Shown here: positions 32,290 to 44,507 of the stretch, piece after piece
How positions within the stretch are numbered: the stretch's first letter is position 1
Layout of the letters: each line of letters opens with the position of its first letter
Position numbers and translations under genes: made by a program
Assembly: GCA_016081115.2 (NCBI GenBank)
Contig: JABTTQ020002540.1
Coordinates: 310,001-374,000, forward strand
Direction: 5' to 3'
Length of the DNA: 64,000 nucleotides
Origin: Rehmannia glutinosa
Taxonomy: Eukaryota; Streptophyta; Magnoliopsida; Lamiales; Orobanchaceae
The notes under the pieces: model-generated
What the model was told of the DNA's origin: nothing
Database searches by the model: none
What the model saw: only the letters and a program-made list of their open reading frames with translations

Positions 32290-35194
32290 ATGGAGCCAAA
32301 GTCACCTTCGAAATCGAAACTTCAAGTTGCGGGATTTTCTTACGATCCTGGATTGCGTAAGTTTGTTATAGTCTCCATTTCGGTAATTTTGATTTTAGGA
32401 ATAGTTGGTGGATATTTCGTTTTTAGAGAACGCATTTTGATGTCTGGGAAAATGAGCACATATTTTACTGTTGTGTTGGACTGTGGAAGTACAGGCTCAA
32501 GAGTAAATGTGTTTGAATGGGTAATTGGAAATGAAAGTAAAGTTCATGGGAATTTACCTGTTTTGCTGCGTAGTTACCCAGATAATGTGAATAAGAGCAG
32601 TGGCTGTCAGTACCACTGCATGCAAACTGAGCCGGGGTTGCATAATTTCGTTAATGATGAGTTTGGTGTTAGGGCCTCTTTACAGCCGTTGATTAGATAT
32701 GCAGAACAATGGGTACCTTTGGGGAAGCGTTCTGCAACGCCTATATTTGTTTTAGCTACAGCTGGAATGAGGAGGTTAGTGGCTAAGGATGCTGACCAAA
32801 TTTTGAACAATGTCAAATATATTGTGCAAGATCATGGTTTTCTATATAGGACGAGCTGGGTTAGGGTGTTGAGTGGGAAAGAAGAAGCATATTATGGTTG
32901 GGTTGCACTGAATTATAAAATGGGTGTTTTTCGGAGTTCCTCCAGGTTGTCCACTTTGGGACTTCTTGATTTAGGAGGCTCATCATTGCAGGTGGTGACT
33001 GAAGTAGATATTTCAACGGAAGATGAACATGCTTCAAGATCAAAGATTGGGCCATTTGAACATGATATTGTAGCGTATTCGTTACCAGCTTTTGGTTTGA
33101 ATGAAGCATTTGATCGAACAATAGTTATGCTAAGTCATACTCAGGCGCTCAGAGAAAGCTCTAATGGCGTGTTTGAAGTCAGACATCCATGTCTTGGTGC
33201 TGGTCTTGTCCAAAATTACACTTGCCGTGGTTGTTTTGACCTAAATTCTCGTGTTTCGAGAAATTTGAGTAATCATGTGCAAGAGAATGAATTAAATTCT
33301 GTGTTCCTTGTTGGGGAACCAAATTGGGAGAAGTGTGAAATAATTGCAAGAGCAGCTGCCATCAATTCAAGCAGTTTAGATATGTCACACCAACGTTATC
33401 ATTCTAACTGCATAGGCTTGTTTTCTTATGGAGGTCAGTTGAAATTATTTTTTTGATTATAATTATTAGCATTTGGTTCCTCTAGGTTAATTGCTTTTTC
33501 ACCTGACCTCAGTATGTTTGGCTATTTCCATCTACTTCCTTCTGTATATGGGAAGGTCACATTTGTTCTCTCAAGGAAGCGACTACAAATAAATGACCAA
33601 TACACATTGTTCATGGTGATGATTATATATCAATTGAGTAGAAGCATTATTCCTCAAGATGTTCTGAAGTGGTTAGGCGCTGGAGGATTTCGTAATGTCT
33701 CCACTTTTGCAAGTGTGTCTAAAATTTTAGGAGAAAAAGATGTCATTTAGCATTGTTCAAGAGAATTTAAGTTTAAGCAAGCTCTGATGATGAATTTCTA
33801 GTATGCTTGAGCCTTTATTTCCTTTCTTCAAACCCAATGACCTAATCTAAGACTCATCCCACTGTGAGTGTGCTTGAGCCTTTATTCCGCTCTGGGACCC
33901 ACTTGCTGAACTTGTTTTAGATGTTTGCTTGATAGAACCAGCTGAAGTTGAACTTATGGAAGCTCTAAATTTACCCATTTTGAAATAATAATTATGAAAA
34001 TATCCTGAGAGTCTACTGAGCGTCACTCAGTAGATGAGGTTGATTAAAGCAATCTTTGGAGATTCTCTTATTAAGAAATTTTGTTGACTTGAATGATAAG
34101 CAATGCGACAAGAAATGATAAGCGATGCGACAAGCCAATCTTGGACTGTTGACTTGTGCCCTTGCATCTAAAAGGAATTGAGCAATTTTGATCTTTAGCT
34201 TCCCCTTCAGATCATCAATACATAATCAAAGAGTATTAGATTTAACTGGTTATTTAGCTTCCCAGCACATGATCTATACATAATTAAAGAGTATTAGTTT
34301 CGTAACTGATCCTTAAAGCACACAGTTGGAACTAATCAATAATTAATAAATCATTCTTGATTTCAATTTCATTCTTTAATGTTTTTTTTTTTTTTTTTTT
34401 TTTGTGCGGAGAATAGTTAGTTATTTGGGATTGTCACATTCTATAAACTGAAGGGTGTGAATACTGATTCCTTCAGTGCAATAGGTAGAAATGAGACATT
34501 GCTAGGTAACTATCAGTTTGGCTGGATTTTTTTTTTCACTTATTGCTAAGCATTTATTTTATATTTAGTATCCCCATCATCTTCGGTTTTCCCCTTGATT
34601 TAGTTGATTAGCGCATCGTGTTGCTGTATTAGATTCTGAACATCTACTCTGAAATTCTCCTCTGCAGGCAACACAAAGCTTAATTTAACAAAAACCTTGC
34701 ATACCGTCTCAAGGTACCATGCGTTATCTGGGTTTTTTGCTGTCTACAATGCACTAAATTTGAGCCAGAGGGCGAACCTGACTACACTGTGGGAGATAGG
34801 CCAGAAATTATGTTCAAGATCATCGGCTGATCAGAAGAGCATCAATGGACAATATTGTTTTCGAGTTCCCTATTTGACATCACTTATAGAAAATGCTCTT
34901 TGTCTCAGTGGCGCAGAAATAATATTTGGACCCGGAGATATTTCTTGGACATTAGGTGCTTCACTAATTGAGGGAGAGTTTTTATGGCTTCATTCTGAAA
35001 AATCACAAAATCATATTTTAACTCTGAAAAACTATGTAGTAATACCTTCCCCATTGCTCACATTTGTTTTGCTTTCATCCCTTCTGCTCATTGTTTATTG
35101 CTGTCAAATTAAGTTGCCCATGCCAGGTAGGAAAATAGTAGCTACTAGGACATCATTGCCGTCTTATTTATGTCCCAAACTTCAGCCCAATTAA
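32290..35194 (+). CDS. Apyrase, APY7-like (GDA1/CD39 family)
   Basis: Two exons, 32290-33433 and 34668-35194, spliced gga g|gtcagt ... tctgcag|gc, giving 556 residues. A TTG nine bases upstream is in frame, but the first ATG is at 32290. Residues 24-45 (FVIVSISVILILGIVGGYFVF) form an N-terminal membrane anchor. Apyrase conserved regions are visible: ACR1 VVLDCGSTGSRVNVFEW, ACR2 FVLATAGMRRL, ACR3 VLSGKEEAYYGWVALNY, ACR4 LGLLDLGGSSLQVV, ACR5 SWTLGASL. A second hydrophobic helix (about residues 505-527, PLLTFVLLSSLLLIVYCC) is followed by a 29-residue tail. The enzyme hydrolyses nucleoside di- and triphosphates in the secretory pathway or extracellularly. APY7-type proteins usually have a longer C-terminal tail; ccag|gtagga near 35125 could be a donor to an unseen exon. 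Confidence 0.9.
34380..34403. repeat. Poly(T) tract in apyrase intron
   Basis: About 23 consecutive T in the 1.2-kb intron of the apyrase gene. The intron otherwise holds no recognisable element; an open frame at 33514-33750 is not supported as coding. Confidence 0.7.
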
Positions 35195-35374
35195 TCATTA
35201 GTTGCATTTATTTCTTGATTAGATGTTAAAATTTGATTGATTTCTATCTTCTGTATTTATAATCCTTCGTCAGTAGTTCAAATTCATGTGAAAATAGTGT
35301 TGTTATTTGTCTGTGTGTGTTATACTTATATAGTTGGTTTCAAAACATGCTTCACACTACTGCAAGAATAATAA

Positions 35375-35500
35375 GGGATAAATGCAAAACTACCGTTGAA
35401 GTTTAATCTAATTATAAAAAAACAGTGTTTTTCAAATGCGCCTTGAGGTTTGTGTTTGTTTAACAAATTAGCCCTCGACAGGTGCAATTTGGAAATAGAA
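35375..35500. mobile_element. Partial MITE of the GGGATAATT family
   Basis: Starts GGGATAAATGCAAAACTACCG and continues with gaagtttaatctaatta and cgccttgaggtttg, matching the left halves of the copies at 36664 and 48469. The right terminus is not found. It lies between the convergent 3' ends of the apyrase and SOUL genes; the rest of 35195-36122 shows nothing definable. Confidence 0.5.
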
Positions 35501-36122
35501 GTACACGAAAGCTTATATGAGACGGTGTCATAGATATAATTCATAGGAAAGATCTTATATTCAAATAAAATTTCAATCCGAATCCAAACCCATGAAAAAG
35601 AATTCATATTTTTGTGTTTTTCAAAATCATTCTCATGAATTTAAATGCATGAAACGGTCTTATATAAGACCTTCTCATATAAGTATATGGTAAGAGAGCA
35701 TGCATAATTTGAAAGATAACTAGATTTTTCGTAAATAGGATAAACCATAGTAGCAGTGTAGCACATCAGAATTAGCACGACCATGACCATCCCAGACTTC
35801 TATGTTGCAGCAAATATAACATGTGGATCAAGAATGTAACAATATAGGTTTTTCTATCATCATATAGTAGACAAACGAAAAAGTTTGTTCAACACTTAAT
35901 TTACATAAAATGATTTAGCAGAAATGCCCACTTGGATTAGGTGAAAAATCTCCCTGCTGTTCAGTTGGAGCTCAATGAGCAATATTATGAAAACCCATCA
36001 ACCATATATTTAGGCCTTCCACAGTTCTTGTAAGTGCCTAGTTAGAATTATTACAACTCCATAAAGGACAACAAATGAAAAACAAAAAAAAGAAAAGAAA
36101 CATGTATTTACTTGGAAGAGCT

Positions 36123-36576
36123 TCAATATGCAGCCAAGAAACTGGATTTGCAACCATCTCTCTCAGATCCATTAACATCAGCCCAAACTTCATTAACACG
36201 CGATATAAACTTAAACGGGGAATTATATTGTGCAATAGAGTAAGCATATCCACTCTGAGTAGAAGTCGAATTTGCCCACTTTGATCTGCTCAAACTGACA
36301 GCCAGTTTCTCAGCTTCCTTCACAATGTTGTTATCCCGCGCGAATCCTGAGAATCTCCTAACAGCAATGCAGTGACTCTTCGACCAATTGGGTTGAAGGT
36401 TCAGTTCGGGAAGTGGAAGGGGCGGATCGGCCTGGAATTTCACGGGCAGGTAGAGTTTTACAAAGTATGCGGACGAGTGAAGAGGCCCGGCTCCTGGGAC
36501 AATGCTTGTTAAGACGGGGACAGTCATTGATATCCTAGAAAAGTTCAAGTTTGCACCTTCTGTGTACTGAAATAAT
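36123..36576 (-). CDS. SOUL haem-binding family protein, exon 2
   Basis: Minus strand exon from 36576 (after acceptor ttgcag) to the TGA at 36123-36125. Its first base completes the AG left by exon 1 to make arginine, giving GFHRLFQYTEGANLNFSRIS and then MTVPVLTSIVPGAGPLHSS, which reads straight through. Later segments are YFVKLYLPVKFQADPPLPLP, CIAVRRFSGFARDN, and the C-terminal EVWADVNGSERDGCKSSFLA. These are the conserved blocks of the plant SOUL/HBP family, which binds tetrapyrroles. With exon 1 the protein is 221 residues, the normal length. The intron between is 12,541 bp and contains an 11.1-kb retrotransposon. Confidence 0.92.
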
Positions 36577-36663
36577 CTGCAACCAAGAGAAATTTGGAGT
36601 TCGTAACGAAACTGATGAACCCTTTATTGGTTCGTCAACTGCTTTATCTTCCAATACCTCTTA

Positions 36664-36880
36664 GGGATAATTATAAATACTGTCCTTAAGGTTTAGCATA
36701 ATTACACAGAAAAAAAAAAAATTTATCATCCTAAGTTATTAATACCCCTTGACATATGTTCCTAATTTACAAATTGCACACTATTGAGGGGGTAATTTGT
36801 AAAACAAATACAAACCTCAAGGGGCATTTGTAATACATTAGGGTCGTATTTGTAATTTAAAAAAAATAACTTTTTTTTTC
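36664..36880. mobile_element. MITE of the GGGATAATT family in the SOUL intron (3' side)
   Basis: Starts GGGATAATTATAAATACTGTCC and has the internal inversion-style phrases cttaaggtttagcataatta and ctcaaggggcatttgtaat. The right end is degraded (gtatttgtaatttaaaaaa). No coding capacity. Confidence 0.5.
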
Positions 36881-37211
36881 CGTTAAACGTCGGATAGCTT
36901 TTGTAAGCATCCCATACATCTAAGATTCAACTTTGCATGACTGTCTCTCATCATCTTTCGATCTGATATATACAATAACAATCGACTAAGCATTTACTTC
37001 ATTAGTGAAAGGGAACTTGCCCACTTGAAACGAACATGAGAAACCTTAGGAGCAAAATGGAACTCTTCAGGCCAAGTTCAGATTATTTTTCACAATGATA
37101 CTGAATCATATTTTTACTGTTCTATTCTGAATTTGGTTTATGATTAGCTATCTTCAGACAAGATAACTTTACTATCTGCAATAATCTTCAGGACAACTCA
37201 TTGACTAGTAT

Positions 37212-37849
37212 TGATGACACCCGAGCCGAGCTGGAAGAAATTAATCCACGTCATCGGTCCAGCACACGTCCGAGTGGGGGACCTACAGGTGAAGTCAGTA
37301 ACGGTGCGCGGCGACACGTCACGAATCAGGCTCGCCCGTTACCGAGCCCAACTACAGCATGACTGCCGAGCTCCGAGCCCCGAGCACAAATTTCGGCGGG
37401 AAACGCATGCGCGACATATTCATAAAAATAATCACTTGCCCATGCTTAGCGCTTTATTGGTATCAGAAACTGCCACATGTCAGAAAGTTATAAAGAGAAG
37501 TCGACAAGTGGCAAGATTTGACTGACATGCACGATTAGAAGGGGACATGTGTCTTTGTCCAATTATTTTACTAATTAATGACTAGTTAGTGTAAAGATGA
37601 CTATTGTAAACCCACTTACCCAAGGGGTATAAAAATCTCAAAGAGGGAGATTGAAGAAAGAAGAGGGAAAAAAGAGAAAGAAAGCCTGAAAAAGCAAGAT
37701 TGTAAGAAAGACCGACCCCAATAATTCGGCTCGGCATTATGCAAAAAAGACAGAATTAGCCATAAATAAACACACGTTACGCACACTTATATTTCCACGT
37801 GTTAAATCTTTTACATATTTTTGCTTGTTGACCAAAACGCACGTCAACA
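37212..37849 (+). repeat. 5' LTR of the Tat-like element
   Basis: 638 bp. Nearly identical to 47709-48347 apart from scattered substitutions and one rearranged stretch near 37284-37340. The internal region starts attggcgctagaaggaggg, the usual site for primer binding in this lineage. Confidence 0.94.
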
Positions 37850-37870
37850 AATTGGCGCTAGAAGGAGGGC
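37850..37870 (+). other. Probable primer-binding site of the Tat-like element
   Basis: aattggcgctagaaggaggg lies directly behind the 5' LTR end, the position of a primer-binding site. I do not assign the tRNA. Confidence 0.5.
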
Positions 37871-38460
37871 CCGTATTGGTCCAGTCAAAGTTCCAAGCAA
37901 AAGCAAGTTAAGTGAAAACCAGGTAAAGTTTAACGTTTATCTTTTTCATAAGAGACAAAATGAGTCAACAGTCGAGAAATGCTCGTTTGATCAAGAACAA
38001 CATTTGAACAACCAAAGCGCCGGACTACTAATGGTCAAAATATGCTCCAGGTAAGCATGGAGCACTACTTTATTTCCTTTCGCTCGCCTAATTGCCAACC
38101 CAACTTTTGTACAAAAATGAACCAACTCATATCACAAACTCTTGCTACCACAAATTCTCAAGCACCTCCTCCACTCCTTGCAAATACTAACCCACTCAAC
38201 CCACAACTAAATGTTAATATTAATCCTCAAGTCCCCGGGCCTCTTCACAATGAAGCCAAGAAGCGATTCGGGTAATGAACAACGCGCGTCGCCGTAATAG
38301 TAATAAGCGCTTTCGAGAAGATGAGGAAGCGGCAAAGTCGTGTAGCGGAATCACTATCGGAGCCAACACGACATCGCGCGTGCCCACTCGGTGTTTTGCC
38401 GTTTAACGACAGAATTGATCCTTTACGCCCGCCCGATCAATAAGTTCGACTCGATTTCGG

Positions 38461-39675
38461 ATGAACAGAAGCGCTAGTGGTCAACGGACCCCGAGGCCCT
38501 GTCTGTGGCGGGAAAGGGATATAGAGATCCAACGCCGCCGTCGTTTGAATGAATCGGAAGGTGGTCGGAAGCTTAACCGTATCAGACCACCCCAAGCGAA
38601 TTTAACCAACTTGTTATGTCACCATTCTCCCCTGGTATCCTGGCGACCCCGCTTACCACCGAAGTTGAAAATTCCCCAGTCGGTCTACATCTACAACGGG
38701 GAAACCGACCCAACCACTCACGTCCATAAGTACACAGCATGGATGGAACATACGATCTAGTGATGCCATCCTCTCGCAGGGCCTTCCCATTAACTCAGGC
38801 GATAGAGCCCACCGTTGGTTCAGGACCTACCATAGGGGTCCATTCGTGCATGGAAGGATTTGGCCTCCGCCTTTACAACGCATTTCTTAACGTCCAAAGT
38901 CCGAGCCGCACTTTAAAGATTCCTTGTGAACATCAAACAAGGGAAAGACGAGCCCTCGAAAAGCTATATCTCTCGATTCAATAAGCAAGTTCGAGAGATG
39001 GAACCGGTGTCGGAAGACGCTATTTTAATTGCAGCCATGGCTGGCCTTGCCCCCAAAACTTGGTTTAACTACTCCATCCATGAATCGGGGGCGACCTCGT
39101 ACCAAGAATTTCTGGTCCGCGCGGAACGCCATATTTGCGCGGAAGAAGCTATGGCAAGTAACCGACTTGAACACCGGCCAGGGGGCATGAGAAAAGACGG
39201 AAGGAAGGAATCAACAGTTGGACCGGGGTCGGGATTTAGACCGTTCTTGGAAAACCCGACCACCGGATTTAGGGCTTGCCAGGAAGCGCGAGCCGAAGTT
39301 GCCGCATTGAGGAGTACTTTGACCCACACTCCATCGGCCCATATGGAATGAAGTACTGTGGTCCGAATTTTGTTACCTCCGGCTCGGCCTTTGAAGGTCG
39401 AGCCGACAAAATTAGATTCACGTCGATATTGTGCCTATCACAAATCAATAGGTCACGATACCGATGAATGCCGAGATCTCATCAGAGAAATCATGCGTAT
39501 TGTTCGGCAAGGCGGTCTCGAAAGATACGTTAATGAACTACCACCCCCACCGGCACGGACTCAAGGTGTTAACCAAGAGCGCATAACCAATCCAGTTCTC
39601 CTGCCGCCACCACCGGCCGAGAACCAGGGGGTAGGAGATCCTTATGATGTCGAGTGTGAATCGAATCAACACTAA
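38461..39675 (+). pseudogene. Gag of the Tat-like element
   Basis: Frames 38461-38760, 38926-39351 and 39358-39675 read in order: LKIPQSVYIYNGETDPTTHV, then the gag core NIKQGKDEPSKSYISRFNKQ and VSEDAILIAAMAGLAPKTWF, then the knuckle YCAYHKSIGHDTDECRDL (C-X2-H-X4-G-H-X4-C variant). Gag would package the element RNA. Frameshifts near 38750, 38910 and 39351 break it. Confidence 0.8.
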
Positions 39676-39678
39676 CAC

Positions 39679-40250
39679 ATGCCCCAAGACAGGCCGCTCC
39701 AACAGAAAATAAAGGCCGATGTCGAGACAGCCGCCCACGCCGAAAAGCAAGTTCGAGTGGCGGAAATCAAGGAAGTGCCAACCCACCGGCCATTTTGTGT
39801 TCTCGGATGTGGATGCCGACCGGGTGGTCCACCTCATTCTCGACCCCGGTGGTCATTCGCACCGATTTTGGGTATTAGGTCCATAGAATTTTGATCGATC
39901 TGGCGGCTACTCATCGGTCATTTACGCCCGAGCCTTTCGAAGGTTGAACGTGGGACGATAGCTATATCCGTCCATGCAATGATAAAGATTCTCGGGGTTC
40001 GGAGGAGGAAGAATAGTTCCGCTCGGAGAAGTTGACTTGCCCATCCAAATGGGGCGGGGGTTACATAAACGGACCGTCATGACAACATTTAAAATAATCA
40101 ACGCCGATTCGGAGTACAAATGCTATCATTGGGAGGCCATTGCTTTATCATCTAAAAGCGGTAGTTTCAATATATCATTTTTGTATAAAATTCCCAACAT
40201 CCGAGGCGAGGCTCTACATAAGGGGAATCAAAGGAGTCACGAGAATGCTC
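39679..40250 (+). pseudogene. Protease region of the Tat-like element
   Basis: Degenerate frames between gag and RT. The catalytic part is read only in pieces (LILDPGG-like sequence at about 39830-39850). The C-terminal part of the domain is clearer around 40080-40240 (VMTTFKIINADSEYK, then after a frame change a GRP-L-like box). Frameshifts prevent a confident full reading; placement is by order between gag and RT. Confidence 0.5.
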
Positions 40251-40709
40251 TCTCAAACTCCGACCAGGTGGAGATTAACGTGATGGAACGAGGAGAAACC
40301 CGGTGGGACCACGCAAGGCGATCCCCAACCAAAAGAGGGGCCCGAGCGGAAAGTGGTGATCGTTCGGAAGACAATCCGGTCGTCGACCGGGAAGGAACAA
40401 TGATGGAAGAAAAGCGGCGCGGTAGAGAACGAGCCGCCATCGAAGATGAGTTGCCCGCACATCAAAAGGCGAGCAAGAAAAAAAAAAAGGCGGAACCGAT
40501 GAACAAAGGTTGATACAATCAACGTCGGAAGGCAAGCGAGGGCGCAATTACGTATTGGTCATGATCTCCCGAGAACCATACCGAACCAAGTTGATTGAGT
40601 TTTGGGAAATAATCTCGGCGTCTTCGCATGGACTCATGCGCATGACATGCCCGGAATTGACCCTAAGCATGCATGCCACCGCCTTAATATTGATCTAACG
40701 TTCCCCGAT

Positions 40710-41620
40710 TATCCAAAAAAGCGCAAACTCGGCCCCGACAGACAAGCAAAGACTCGAGGCCGAGGTTAACAAGTTGATAGATAATCAATTCATCGGAAGC
40801 TCTCTATCCCCGATGGGTTGCCAATCTGTTTTGGTAAAGAAAAGTAATGGCGATGGCGCCGTGCGTGGATTTTACCGACTTGAATAAGGCGCATGCCCTA
40901 GAGCGATTATCCATTACCAAATATTGACTATATGGTGGATGCCCACGCGGGACACGAGCCGATGAGCTTTATGGATGCATACTCGGGTTACAACCAAATA
41001 CGAATGCACCGGAAGACGAAGAAAATACATCATTCTTCTCTCGCTCGTGGAATTTTTGTTACAAGATGATGCCCCGGGTTGAAGAATCTTTGGTGCGACT
41101 ACCAAAGGTTAGTAAATAAGATGTTTGAGAAAATGATAGGTCATACTATGGAAGTCTATGTAGATGACATGTTGGTAAAATCTTTGTACATATCCGATCA
41201 TCTAAACAATCTTAATAAAATGTTTGTTGTTTTGAGAGAGTACAAGATGATGTTAAACCCGAGAAAGTGTACGTTTGGGGTGGGGCTCGGGTAAATTTTT
41301 GGGGTATATGGTCACCAAAGGGGAATCGAAGCTAACCCGGACAAAATAAAAGCCATCATCGATCTAGAACCCCGAACTCGTAAAAAGGGTACAAAGCCTA
41401 ACAGCCGATCGCCGCCCTTAACCGATTTGTTTCGCGATCCAGACAAGTGCAAACCTTTCTTTGAAATTATAAAAAAGAGCAAAAATTTTGAGTGGGTGAG
41501 CAAGCACTGCATCGCTTTGAATCCCTCAAACAAAGACCTTTCTTCAATTCTATATTGCAAAAACCTACCCCCGGGGAGGACTTGTAATTGTACTTGGCGG
41601 TATCCGAACGCCATCGCTCG
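40710..41620 (+). pseudogene. Reverse transcriptase of the Tat-like element
   Basis: Interrupted frames give NIDYMVDAHAGHEPMSFMDA and YSGYNQIRMH near 40920-41010. Then at 41079-41294 comes the palm with NKMFEKMIGHTMEVYVDDML, i.e. the catalytic YVDD box, followed by MLNPRKCTFGVGLGKFLGYM across a small shift. The thumb and connection (41330-41600) reads ANPDKIKAIIDLEPR. Several stops lie between these blocks. Confidence 0.82.
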
Positions 41621-41769
41621 GTGTTAATCAGTTTGGATGGTTCTATTCAACATCGATTACATTACACGACCAGCGTTACATGACGCCGAGCCCGATATCC
41701 GCCAATGGAAAAGTTGCTTATTCATTAATCACTGCAGTGCTTGAAACTCCGCCCATATTTTCTAGAGCA

Positions 41770-42345
41770 CAAGATTATAGTCTTGACGAACTACCCACTG
41801 AAGCAAGTACTACACCGACCTGATACTTCGGTCGGATGATCAAGTGGGCCGTCGAACTCGATCAATTTGATATTATATACGAACCACGTCACAATGAATA
41901 AAAGCGAGGCTTTAGCCGACTTTGTGGTCGAATTCACACCTTCCATACGATTGGAAGTTATGGAAGACCAAGAATGGAAATTGTTCGTTGACGGCTCTTC
42001 CACCGCAGCGGCAGGGGCGGAATCGTGATAATCGATCCAAATGAAAAATGCTTCACCGCACGATTGCGATTTCGATTCCGCAACGAACAACGGCCGAATA
42101 CGAGGTACTTCTCGGCGGGGTTTAGATATGGGCTTCATGGGCCTAAAACAACTATTGGTACACGAGTGATTCACGGTGGTCGTTCATCAAATCAACGGTG
42201 AGTACGGCGAAGGAGCAAAAAATCGCACAATATTTGGACTTGGTCAAGAAGAGATTGTCACACTTTAAGACAAAGTCTTACATGCCCCGAGCCGAGAACA
42301 TGCGGCGGATGCCTTAGCTCGGCTCGGTTCCGCCCAGGGACGGAT
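41770..42345 (+). pseudogene. RNase H of the Tat-like element
   Basis: The region contains MEDQEWKLFVDGSSTAAAGA at about 41957-42025, the first acidic motif of RNase H, and near its end HAADALARLGSAQGRM, the typical RNase H C-terminus of Tat pol. It is interrupted by stops near 42025-42040 and frame changes. It follows RT and precedes integrase, as expected. Confidence 0.65.
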
Positions 42346-42390
42346 GCCATCGCGGATGTCATCTTTGTCACACAACTATCCGCCCGTCAC

Positions 42391-43660
42391 TTGGCGCAAA
42401 AAAAGATATATACAATCGAAACCGCCGAGCAAACCTGGATGACCCCAATCATTCAATATTTAGAAAAAGGAGTTCAACTCGAAAACAAAGTGAAGCCGTT
42501 TAACACTACGAACTCAAGCGGCTCGGTTTACACTAGTAGATGGCATCCTATACAAACGAGGATACTCCGCGTACCACTCCTACGGTGCCTTTCCGAGACA
42601 GATGCAGATTATGCACTTCGAGAGGTTCACGAGGGAATATGCGGAAACCACGGGGGCCAGGACATTAGCTTATAAATTAATACGACAAGGATACTACTCG
42701 CCATCCCTAAAAAAGGATGCAACCGATCTCGTTAAAAGATGCGAAAGGTGCAAAGATTCGCACCACAAAGGTTAGATATCATCCCGAGCAACTTACCTCC
42801 GTATTTAGCCCGTGGCCGTTTGCCAAACGGGAATGGACTTATCGGACCACTCCCCACCGGCAAAGCAAGGGCGTCAAGACGCCCGTTGTGGCGGTGGATT
42901 ATTTCACAAAATGGGCCGGCGGAACCTCCAGCGAAAATAGATGAGGAAAAGATTGTTAGCTTTGTGTGGAAGTCCATTATCGTAGATTCGGGATACCACA
43001 TTCGATTGTTACTGAGCATAATGGGAAACAATTCGATAACCTAGGAGGTTTCGAAATTTTTGCGAAGGTTTCCACATCAAAACCATTTCTCAACTCCATA
43101 CCATCCCGGTCGAGCGGACAAGTTGAGGTCGTTAACAAAATACTCAAGTATACTTGAAGGCGAGATTGGAGGAATCTAAAGGTAATTGGCGGAGGAATTA
43201 CCCGGTGTCATTTGTGGTCATACTGAGCACGATCGAACGCCACCGGAGAAACACCTTTTTCTTTGGCTTATGGAACCGAGGCGGTGATTCTGTTGAGATT
43301 GGAGCCCTACCTTGAGAATTGCAAATTTTTCCAAAGACGGCAATGAGGCGTGCTCGAGCCGAGCTAGATCCGCTTTCGAAGAAAAAAGACGCAGCGATCT
43401 TGAGATGAAAACGCCATGTATAAACAAAAGAGTGAGAGGTACTACAATTCAAAAATAAAGGAAAGGAGATTTTGTGTCGGCGATCTTGTCTTAAAAAAAG
43501 ATAACGGGTGTTGAACCCAGTCCATTGAAGCCAACCTGGTAGGGCCCATTTCGGGTCGCCCACGTCTTGTGCGGGCGGAGCGTACCGGTAGAATACTTGA
43601 GTGGAGAAAAATTTATGCATCCATGGAATGTAGCATACACGAAAAGATACTATCAATAAA
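42391..43660 (+). pseudogene. Integrase of the Tat-like element
   Basis: Frames 42391-42675, 42717-43044, 42966-43157 and beyond. The zinc domain is seen as REVHEGICGNHGGQDI and RCERCKDSHHKG. The core has VVAVDYFTKWAGGT (first Asp) and GQVEVVNK (Glu). The second acidic position reads IVTEHNGKQFDN, so the usual aspartate is glutamate here. Many indels make it inactive. Confidence 0.78.
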
Positions 43661-43869
43661 GTTCTCGGTTAACGATCCGGATAGATTCAGGAATTATCCT
43701 TTCATCGATATTCGTGAGCTCTCTAAAGAGGGACGAAATTTTTACTCACCGGCTACATGCCGGGACGAAAAATCGCCTCGGTGAAGTCGAATGTCGCCTC
43801 GGGTACATCCTTTCGCGTTGAAAAAGGGCAACTCGCCCCATGCGCGGATCTATCCTTCAAAACAAACAG

Positions 43870-44215
43870 TTACGCTCAAGCACAAAATAAAGACTCGATG
43901 TACACACCGAGCACAAAACAAAGACAGTTACGCACTGAAGCACAAAATAAAGACTCGATGTACACACCGAGCACAAAACAAAGACTTGGTTACGCACCAA
44001 GCACAAAATAAAGACTCGATGTACACACCGAGCACAAAACAAAGACTTGGTCATGCACCAAGCACAAAACAAAGACTTGGTCACGCACCAAGCATAAAAC
44101 AAAGACTTGGTTACGCACCAAACACAAAATAAAGGCTCGATGTACACACCGAGCATAAAGTGAAGACTTGGTTTATACACCAAGTACAAAATACAAAATA
44201 AAGATCAGGGTCATA
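43870..44215 (+). repeat. Minisatellite in the Tat-like element
   Basis: Tandem copies of about 28-31 bp built on gcacaaaataaagactcgatgt and acaccgagcacaaaacaaag, with longer two-unit alternation (actcgatgtacacaccgagc versus acttggttacgcaccaagc). About a dozen units in all. Frames through it on both strands are repeat by-products. Position after integrase and before the antisense ORF is typical for Tat elements. Confidence 0.82.
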
Positions 44216-44507
44216 TACCGAGTACGAGAGTCAATTAGAGCAGGTAAAATCCCTTATTCACGAACGCTAGGAACCGAGCCCCATACTTGGGAGTATAAAA
44301 GGAAAAAGAAGACAGACAACAATCTTACAAAAAAGAGGAAGAGCTGAGCATATACAAAAAGCTTGAAACACATACACAGGCGAGAAAAAGAAAAGTTCAT
44401 TTCTACTTCAAAATTATTTACAAGGGGGGGCCGGAACCCATTACATCCCAAGGCATGAGGCCAAGTAATCTACCTACGAATAAAAAGGGGGACAAACAAC
44501 GCCAAAA

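Noticed and set aside
33514..33750. 78-codon frame in the apyrase intron
   Set aside because: Lies between a good donor and acceptor pair; no similarity to apyrase or other families.
43757..44189. Repeat-containing frames of 84-113 codons on both strands
   Set aside because: Translation of the minisatellite in the Tat element, with units read in three frames.
43870..44215. CRISPR-like array of regular repeats
   Set aside because: Units are directly adjacent without unique spacers, in a plant retrotransposon; it is a minisatellite.
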